Source of the DNA: Brachypodium distachyon
Taxonomy: Eukaryota; Streptophyta; Magnoliopsida; Poales; Poaceae
Reading direction: 5' to 3'
Length of the DNA: 64,000 nucleotides
NCBI RefSeq assembly: GCF_000005505.3
Contig: NC_016131.3
Span: 59,877,355 to 59,941,354 of the forward strand
Under the pieces are notes generated by a model, which saw only the letters and a program-made list of their open reading frames with translations, had not been told where the DNA came from and ran no database searches. Of this stretch, positions 57,501 to 64,000 are shown one piece after another (the first letter of the stretch is position 1; each line of letters starts with the position of its first letter). The position numbers were made by a program, and so were the translations under genes.

Positions 57501-59606
57501 TGCGGGAAAGCTAGTGTTTGAATAAGTTGTTGCCAAAACTAGACCTTCTTTTATTTGGGTAGAATATCAGCAGTTGCCACCAGTTACAGACTTATTGTTA
57601 CTAAGAAAAATCACATCATGACCGCCCTATTTTAAATGTTACGTTCCTTTGTGCAAGCCATAGCATCAAATATTTCCTTTTTTCTTCTTCCAAATAGTGT
57701 TTCTCAGTAGGGTATTAATTTTCATCCGAGTCTGAAAGTGATGCAACAGCCTGAAAGTGATTCTGACAGTTGAAACCTAAATGTTCTGCAAGTTATTCAA
57801 CAATCACGAGTTCATAACCTTCATATAATTTTTATCATCGGGAGAGTCGTCTCATTATGCATCTGAATCTTGTACGAATGCTGTTTGAGTTTTGGATGGG
57901 AAATTTTGTTTTTTATGATTTATCTTCATAAGTACTTATTGTGGGATCTCTTACTCAATCTTATACTTTGAGCTTGAATAGGTGAAGAGCCTGAAAGGTG
58001 GAAAGGAGACAAGGATGGATGTTCTCGTCATGGAAAATCTTTTATTTGAACGTCATGTGACAAGATTGTATGATTTGAAGGGCTCTACAAGATCAAGATA
58101 TAACCCTGACTCGAACGGTAGTGATAAAGTACTTCTTGATGAGAACTTAATTGAAGCAATGCCTACATCCCCTATTTTTGTCGGGAACAAGGCGAAGCGA
58201 CTTCTGGAGAGAGCTGTTTGGAATGATACTGCATTCCTTGCTGTGAGTACTAGTCAGTTTCATACTTGCTTGACATCGCTGCATTCTTCTGCACATATAG
58301 TATATCCTTATATGATATATCTGTTGCTGGCTACAAATTTTCTTTACCACTATGACAAGCTTTTGAACTACTATTATTTTCTTCCAAACAAAAGGTTTTC
58401 TAGTGGTTACTCATAGATAAATCACAGTAATTCCAAATACATATAAATATTTGCACTGAAGATTATGCGCTTCCAGCTCTTTTGGTATAACTCTCAAAGC
58501 AAGGTTCAATTACAACCATCTCTGGCCTTCTTTTATTCATATTGACCGATATATGTTATACTACCTGAGTCACAAGTTAGATCTTTTTAGATACTGACAG
58601 GGTCTTCAGAAATAACAAAGTATACATCAAAAGAAGTATATTGCATGGTACATCTAGGAATACCAGTCTAGTGACGAGAACACCCATCCTTGTTTCCTTA
58701 TATGATATATCTGTTGCTACCTACAAATTTTCTCCTCCCAGTGAAAATCCTGTATCAGTGAAAATTTATAAGCACATAAAGGACTCAAACAATTACATGC
58801 ACATAACTTTTTCTGGATTTATTTGGGTATGTCCTCCCAGGAGCCATTTTCCCTACCTCACTGCCAGGAATCAGGATGCATATCGGAACTTGCAAACGAC
58901 CTAGTATTTTGTTTCACATGGTGTTCTGCTCTTTCACTCTGCTGTTATTAATTTATTACTTTTCTGGATATTCATACTGAAGCCTGCTGTTATCATGTTT
59001 CTCAAGAAATTGGGGAATCTATAACATGGTATGAAAAGATTAACATCATAACAGATCAGAAAGATATAAATGATCATAACAGACCAGAAAGATATAAATG
59101 ATCATAACAGACCAGAAAGATATAAATTTTGCTTACAATTAGTGCCTCATGTAGAAATTATCTAGATTCAACTTGCTATATTGCCGGATATAACTCGTAA
59201 TGAGTCATTTATGTCATGCTTTTAATCTTGTAATGAACCTGTGCAATTTCTGATATCAACATTGGCAACTTTACTGCAGTCCATTGATGTAATGGATTAC
59301 TCATTACTTGTTGGTGTTGATGAGAAGAAGCATGAACTTGTTATGGGAATCATAGATTTTATGAGGCAGTATACATGGGACAAACATCTAGAGACATGGG
59401 TGAAAGCTTCAGGAATATTAGGTGGACCAAAGAATGTATCACCAACAGTAATTTCACCAAAGCAATACAAGAAGCGTTTCAGGAAAGCCATGTCGGCCTA
59501 CTTTCTTGTTGTTCCAGATCAATGGTCGCCTCCAGCAATCATCCCCAGCAAGCAAGTGTCTGAAAGCGGCCAAGATAATGATCAGTTTCTCTCCACGGGA
59601 TCATGA
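48574..59606 (+). CDS. FAB1: FAB1/PIKfyve-type phosphatidylinositol-3-phosphate 5-kinase, eleven coding exons
   Basis: Exons: 48574-49178, 49888-50625, 50854-51007, 51090-51434, 51750-52679, 52794-53125, 53241-53364, 53520-53675, 55279-56763, 57982-58242, 59280-59606. All are GT-AG and phase-consistent, giving 1818 residues, slightly longer than the roughly 1750-1790 usual in plants. FYVE zinc finger at about 33-97 (WMPD and RRHHCRRCG motifs) binds PI3P. An acidic linker and a Cpn60/TCP1-like domain (about 375-690) follow, then a Cys-rich conserved region (about 925-1075, [15 protein letters not shown]), a variable region, and a C-terminal PIPK domain (about 1490-1800). This has the IIKQ lysine, [11 protein letters not shown] catalytic loop and [11 protein letters not shown] motif. 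It makes PI(3,5)P2 on endosomal and vacuolar membranes. The start is the Met of MEASDK; an in-frame ATG at 48553 is possible. Confidence 0.95.
49237..49595. mobile_element. Stowaway-like MITE, 359 bp, in FAB1 intron 1
   Basis: CTCCCTCCATCCAAAATTAT at the left and its inverse ATAATTTGGGATGGAGGGAG at the right, with TA at 49235-49236 and 49596-49597. Confidence 0.9.
49754..49835. mobile_element. Stowaway MITE, 82 bp, in FAB1 intron 1
   Basis: CTCCCTCCGTCCCAAAATAA at the left and its inverse at the right make an almost perfect hairpin. TA duplications are at 49752-49753 and 49836-49837. It ends 52 bp before exon 2. Confidence 0.93.
53676..55278 (+). other. FAB1 intron 8, 1.6 kb, with an inserted segment
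   Basis: About 54255-55128 differs in composition from the rest of the intron. It starts CAGGGATACGGGGACACGGG and ends ATGGGGATATGGCGGCCCTG, so both outer ends read CAGGG inward. No matching target duplication is seen, and the ORFs inside are short and unrecognised. A decayed insertion is likely. Confidence 0.4.
56764..57981 (+). other. FAB1 intron 9
   Basis: AT-rich, 1218 bp, inside the PIPK domain coding region. No gene or clear mobile element seen. Confidence 0.6.
59045..59128. repeat. 28-bp tandem repeat, three copies, in FAB1 intron 10
   Basis: Starts at 59045, 59073 and 59101 with ATCATAACAGAYCAGAAAGA; the copies are nearly identical, so the expansion is recent. Confidence 0.88.
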
Positions 59607-60300
59607 TGCATGCTGGACCTTAAAAATGCTCGGAAATATTGTGGAATAACTCTTTTTTGTCACATATATAGAGTTCTATTAATTACTATTTAGCTCATTC
59701 TTTTTCATTGGCCCTATTTATCTGGCACCTTATTCTTTTTTCTTTGGAAGATCAAGATGTACAAAATCTAGCTGAAGTTTCTGGAAGTTCTAGATAGAAA
59801 ATTGACAAGTGTATAGGAGGAGCGTATAAAGATATGCCATCTACATGAGTCTGTAGTGCACTGAGATGATACCATGCAGATAAATAGAATTACTTCTACC
59901 TTTGCAAACATTTTTTTTTGTCATAGTTCATTTGTGGTTATATTATTGCAGACCTTTCTAAGAGACTCTAGAAACAAAAAGCATATTGGCCAGGGATGGG
60001 AGTCTGTGATTTTGTCGGGTTTCTGAGACCCTTTCTGCATTATATTATGTATAGCGCACTACAGCTGGCTCTCTGTCTCTGTTGATATGGGTCTTGCTGA
60101 CTTGCTGGAACTAGGAGTTACCCAGGAAACAATTCAATTTCTGTACAAGGAAGCAATTCAACTTTCTGTAGAATGCGGGAAAATCCCTTGTTCCAAAATG
60201 GGGCCTTGATATGACTTGCATCTCGTATGCGACTTGTCCTGGGTTTTTACACAACTATCAGATTTGCTAAAAGCAAGATAAACCTTGAATATTATTAAAT
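59607..60300 (+). other. FAB1 3' untranslated and downstream region
   Basis: No further coding sequence. The transcript end cannot be fixed from sequence alone. Confidence 0.45.
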
Positions 60301-60301
60301 A

Positions 60302-60535
60302 CTCCCTCTGTTGTTCTATAAAATGGTTAACCTCTGTCTTAAGTTAAACTTTTAAAAGTTTGGTCGAGTTTATTGAGAAATATACGATATCTATAGTATC
60401 AAATAAGTATATTGTGAAGATATATACCATGAAAGATTTAATAAAACTAATTTAGAGTTATAGGTATTCATATTTTTTAATAAACTTGACCAAACTTTAA
60501 TAAAGTTTAATTAAGGATAATGCTGGAACATCTTA
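60302..60535. mobile_element. Decayed Stowaway/Mariner-type MITE
   Basis: Starts CTCCCTCTGTTGTTCTATAA. The internal TTAAACTTTTAAAAGTTTGG (60343-60362) finds its inverse in ACTTGACCAAACTTTAATAA (about 60483). The right terminus is worn. Confidence 0.6.
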
Positions 60536-61465
60536 TAGGAATGAAGGGCAGGACTCAGGAGTACTAGCAACCTCCCTGGCAGGCCACCTGACCTCAAATG
60601 AGTTTCGCTAAGGTACCCTGCGGCTCAAGCACAATCCTGACCACGTGATGATGCATGAAGGATTTAAGGTTAGAAATCTTCTCTTTTTTTACAAGACCTT
60701 TGTCGGCATCCCAAAACTTTAGGGCCCATTTTAGATTTAGCACATGGGCTCAAATTTTTGGGTAAGGCCCGATGAAGGGAATGTTGTGTATGCAACATTG
60801 AGTACGTTGTCCGTACAACATTGTGTTCGTTTAGGAGTTGGGACATCTGGTAGGGACCGCTATTGACTAATGGTTGAGTAGAAATATTCGGGCCATAACT
60901 AAATATGCGTGAACCTGTATGGTCGTATACTTGAAGGGTTGGAGCCTAATTTGAATTAGAAATAAATTAGAGTGGAGATTGAGTTCTAACGGCCAATGGG
61001 CCTCTAACGTGGTTCCCCATTATGGGTACGCGTCTACATAAGGAAGACTGGAAGAGGGGCTGGAGGGTTTAGGCCTTTTCCAGCCCAAAACCTCTGTTCA
61101 GATTTAGCAATCGGAGCAAGTGGTTTTCCTTGCCGAACATGTGGATACCTCGCAAGCATTGCGACCGTCACGATTGGACGAACTATTTAAGGGAACTCGC
61201 AAGGAGAAAAAGGTAGTACAACCACATGGCATACTCAAATTCCGCTACAAGGTTTGGCGCATCTAGTGGCAACCACGTGATCCGCTATTACGACATGTTT
61301 TTAGTTTACATGGTATTACCTCCTCCCATTTTATGAGACACTCGTGTGTTCCAAAATTATCAATTCAACTAACAAAATAAGTAATTTATTGCGCAAATAT
61401 GTACCATTAGATTTGTAATTAAATGAACTTTAAATGATATATTTTTTAATCTCATATTACATTTT
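60536..61465. other. Gene-free stretch
   Basis: No gene recognised. 61320-61462 has CTCCTCCCATTTTATGAGAC, half of another worn MITE. Confidence 0.4.
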
Positions 61466-62250
61466 GGAGAGAAATCCATATTTGCCAGTGAGAATTTGTC
61501 TAGATGTTTAAATGCCACTCAGAATTTGTCTGTTCCAAATATGCCACTCAAATTTTGCATTGGGGTATAAATATGCCACTACCGTTAGTTGACTGCTAGT
61601 TGACCGTTAACTAAGAGATGAAAATACCATTTTGCCCCTTAGGTAGACAAAAGATACAACAGCATTAATTAAGTGGTTCATTCAGATGACAACTTTCAAT
61701 GTTCCAATTCTGCTTCTAAGCACTCAAACAGTTCTCGAGAACTGGGATTGAAGCTATTGAAAACAAGATCTCAAATGAAAAACTGTTAAAGAAGTCAACG
61801 GTATGGGCAAGTAACTAGCATGATATATACAAAGCTACAAAAGAACCATGGAAAATAATAAATATGAGAGTTAGGAAGCAACATCTAAACTTTTCACTGC
61901 AAGTCACGCTAGTGACAAGAAAAATGCTAAATGAAAAAAAAATAAGATCGATGTTTTCTCACATGCCATATCAATCGTGAGAATGAAAATGTGTTACCTA
62001 CTCAACAACGGGAAACCAACAACGCAACAAGGGGTATCTTAGTTTTCTTTTTTTTCCTTCTGACCCGTGGACCTAGGGGTATATCGGTCAATATGTAAAA
62101 CCTAACAATTGACTTAACGGTCAATTAACGGTTGTGGCATATTTGTACCCGATGCAAAATTTGAGTGGCATATTTGGAGTAGGCAAATTTTCAATGGCAT
62201 TTGGGCATTTGGACAAATTCTCGGTGGCAAATATTAAATTCTCTCAACAT
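61466..62250. mobile_element. Foldback element with terminal inverted repeats of about 130 bp
   Basis: The left arm (GAGAGAAATCC, ATATTTGCC, GAGAATTTGTC, AAATATGCCACTCAAATTTT, GTTAGTTGAC) is mirrored in the right arm (62110-62250). The order is the same when reversed, and several 15-20 bp blocks are near identical. The middle (61620-62090) is AT-rich with no transposase. It is a non-autonomous element; the superfamily is unclear. Confidence 0.75.
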
Positions 62251-62263
62251 TTTGCTACTCACT

Positions 62264-62390
62264 CCAATCCATATTAATTGTCGCAGCTTTGTCTAGATAC
62301 ACATGTATCTAAACGCGTTTCATTGTATAGGTACATCCTTATCTAGGCAAAACTGCGACGAGTGATACGGATCAAAAGTAATAGTTAAAT
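62264..62390. mobile_element. Decayed Stowaway MITE
   Basis: CTCACTCCAATCCATATTAA at the left and GCGACGAGTGATACGGATC at the right are worn inverse ends. The internal TCTAGATACACATGTATCTA matches the family. Confidence 0.6.
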
Positions 62391-63540
62391 TGATGATCTT
62401 GGAACACGTGCATGTCTTGTAAAAAAGGCGGAGGTAGTCGAAAATCTTGATTTGCGCTAGTGTGCACTACTCATTAGTGGGTGGGGTGGCGAGCACACTT
62501 TGCAGCGAGTGTTCCGATGGGTATATCGTTGGCGCGTCAAAAATCGGGACATCAGCCATTTTTTTAGGGAAATACATCGGCCCGAAGTCAAGAATACAGA
62601 AAATTGGTATGTGGGACTAGCATGTAAGTCATACCCAACCTTGTCACGCCATCAAAAAAATGGTTCCCCGTCTCGCTCCTCCCCTAGCACCAACGCCCGC
62701 AGAAACCCAGGCGGAGGGGAGTTAGCGCCCGCCGGCGGCAAGGCCGCGGTTCTCCCTCACCTCTGTGCGTCGTTTTGGCACCGGCAGGTGTGGGGGAGCC
62801 CGGTCTTCCGTCCGGTTGGTGTTTTCGGTTCTAACTTTTTCTAGTTTGTTTCCCGGCAGGAGGCGAGGATGACGCTGCTGTCTTGGAATAAGTCCCTCCG
62901 GCTCCTTCCTCGTGCTAGCGTCTTCAACTCTGGCGGCGTTGGCGGGCTGGTGAGGGCGGGGTGGTCAGGATCTGTGTGTTCTGCTCCTTGGCACCCTGGT
63001 TTTGAAGTGTCTCAATGTTCGTCTGTGGCTTTATGCGCGGGCGATAGCATGCTGCCCGGGGAAGAAGATGGATGTGTCTGCTGCCTTGGTTTTGTGGTGG
63101 TGGCTCATGGATCTGGCCGCTTGCTGAAGGGCGGTCTGGCTTCGTCCCCAGATCCGGTGCTGGAGAGGTTCGGAGGACGCCTTCGGCCGATGCATTTGAG
63201 AGGAGTTCATCCTACTCATTGGAGTAGGTGTCTACTGCGGTTCAAGAAAGCTTTTGAGCGAGTGACTTCTTCAGTGCCTGGTGCGTGGCCTACGAGAGCT
63301 CGTTCCCTCTGCCGACGACTCCGGCAACGGCGGAGGGGATCAGATTTCAGTGGCGTTGGAAGTTGCAGAGAAAACTTTGGTTTTAATCCTATTTTTAGTT
63401 TTTTGGGCTTCTCTGTTTCTTGGTGGAGGCTACAGTTCCTTCCGTATCCTTCCTTTGGCCTCGAGTTAATTTTTTTTAATAATACGAATTATTAAATCAT
63501 TATTGAAAATAATACACATTTTATAAAAATTTCAAAAATA
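62391..63540 (+). other. Region with an unrecognised 208-residue ORF
   Basis: 62869-63495 on the plus strand is open for 208 codons (MTLLSWNKSLRL start), rich in Gly, Ser, Leu and Cys. I recognise no domain. It may be the 5' part of a non-LTR element or chance in GC-rich DNA. Codon choice and the abrupt AT-rich end (TTTTTTTTAATAATACG) do not favour a host gene. Confidence 0.2.
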
Positions 63541-63544
63541 ATAC

Positions 63545-63700
63545 ACCCTCGACCTGGGCCAGGCCGACTGGAGCTAATCGGCCTGGCCCATGCCGATTCG
63601 GCCCACTCGGCCTCGCCCAGGCCGACTGGAGGCCGGCCTGCCCGCCCAGGCCGATTAGGCCCCAGTCGGCTTCGGCCAGGCCGACTGGAGGCTCGTCTTG
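63545..63700. repeat. GC-rich array of a GGCCAGGCCGACTGGAG unit
   Basis: Four plus-sense copies of CCAGGCCGAYTRGRG (about 63560, 63618, 63646, 63677) alternate with inverse pieces such as ATCGGCCTGGCCC, so the block can fold on itself. Confidence 0.7.
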
Positions 63701-63930
63701 CTCGCACTTACAGGAACAGAACGCCACTGCTCGCCTGCTCGCCGGTTGATCTCCCTTCGATTCCCCTAGTCTCCACTCATTCTCTTCGCATTAACACATG
63801 AGAATTAATCTCCACTATTCCACGAACCAGTTCAGGCGCTAGGTCTCCCGTTTTCCTTTTTAATGGCCACTTCTATTGAGACGCACCGAATGCCGCCCGT
63901 CGGCATCCGTCTCCCGATCTTCCTCCTCTG

Positions 63931-63942
63931 CCTATAAAAGGC
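63931..63942 (+). promoter_or_regulatory. TATA box at the right edge
   Basis: CCTATAAAAGGC about 60 bp before the end, in pyrimidine-rich sequence. It probably belongs to a plus-strand gene or LTR that starts beyond the window. Confidence 0.5.
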
Positions 63943-64000
63943 GATTCCTAGCGCGTCACCGTGTGCCTCTGTGCTTCCTCTCTCATTATCCTATTGAGAG

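Noticed and set aside
62869..63495. 208-residue ORF as a host gene
   Set aside because: No recognised domain, no promoter signal and an abrupt AT-rich end; listed only as an unrecognised ORF within a spacer.

Overview
This is a plant nuclear window, almost certainly from a grass. The evidence is intron-rich genes, 113-bp and shorter Stowaway MITEs with CTCCCTCCGTCCCA-type ends, CACTA ends, LINE tails and Ty3/gypsy elements with an antisense ORF. The MITE consensus looks pooid (wheat, barley or Brachypodium side), but that is an inference. Nothing bacterial or plasmid-like is present, so there are no operons, Shine-Dalgarno sites or CRISPR arrays.

Four host genes can be supported. (1) At the left edge on the minus strand is the first 223 codons of an OMA1-like mitochondrial metallopeptidase (1-670). 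(2) On the minus strand is a PB1-domain Raf-like MAPKKK (11110-16714, seven coding exons), facing a broken inverted copy of its own kinase exons (7938-8620). (3) A two-exon, 88-residue LEA_3 protein is at 39764-40160. (4) A complete FAB1/PIKfyve-type phosphatidylinositol-3-phosphate 5-kinase is at 48574-59606 (+). Its eleven coding exons join in phase to 1818 residues with FYVE, Cpn60/TCP1, Cys-rich and PIPK regions.

The rest is mostly mobile DNA. 1-7.1 kb holds a CACTA-like element with CCGACAGG subterminal repeats, an LTR fragment and an orphan CACTA end. 7.3-10.3 kb is a pseudogene block (LINE-like scrap, kinase fragment, DnaJ/DUF3444 remnant). 18-20.3 kb has two MITEs and a LINE 3' fragment. 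21.6-36.6 kb is one 15-kb Ty3/gypsy element on the minus strand, flanked by GTCGG duplications, with decayed gag-PR-RT-RH-INT, two tandem-repeat blocks and an antisense gene with its own TATA box and two introns. A solo LTR of the same family sits inside its pol in the opposite orientation, flanked by GCATC. 36.6-38.2 kb is an older gypsy pol piece split by a TIR element. 42.3-46.7 kb holds a FAR1-type domain remnant, gypsy 3' ends, an AT-rich repeat array and a poly-A-tailed LINE. 59.6-64 kb is FAB1 downstream sequence, MITEs, a foldback element, a GC-rich array and a TATA box at the right edge.

The four genes do not form a pathway; they are separate loci in a TE-rich gene island. The most unusual structures are the spliced antisense gene inside the gypsy element, the same-family solo LTR nested head-on in it, and the inverted kinase duplication that could form a hairpin or small RNA source against the intact kinase gene.
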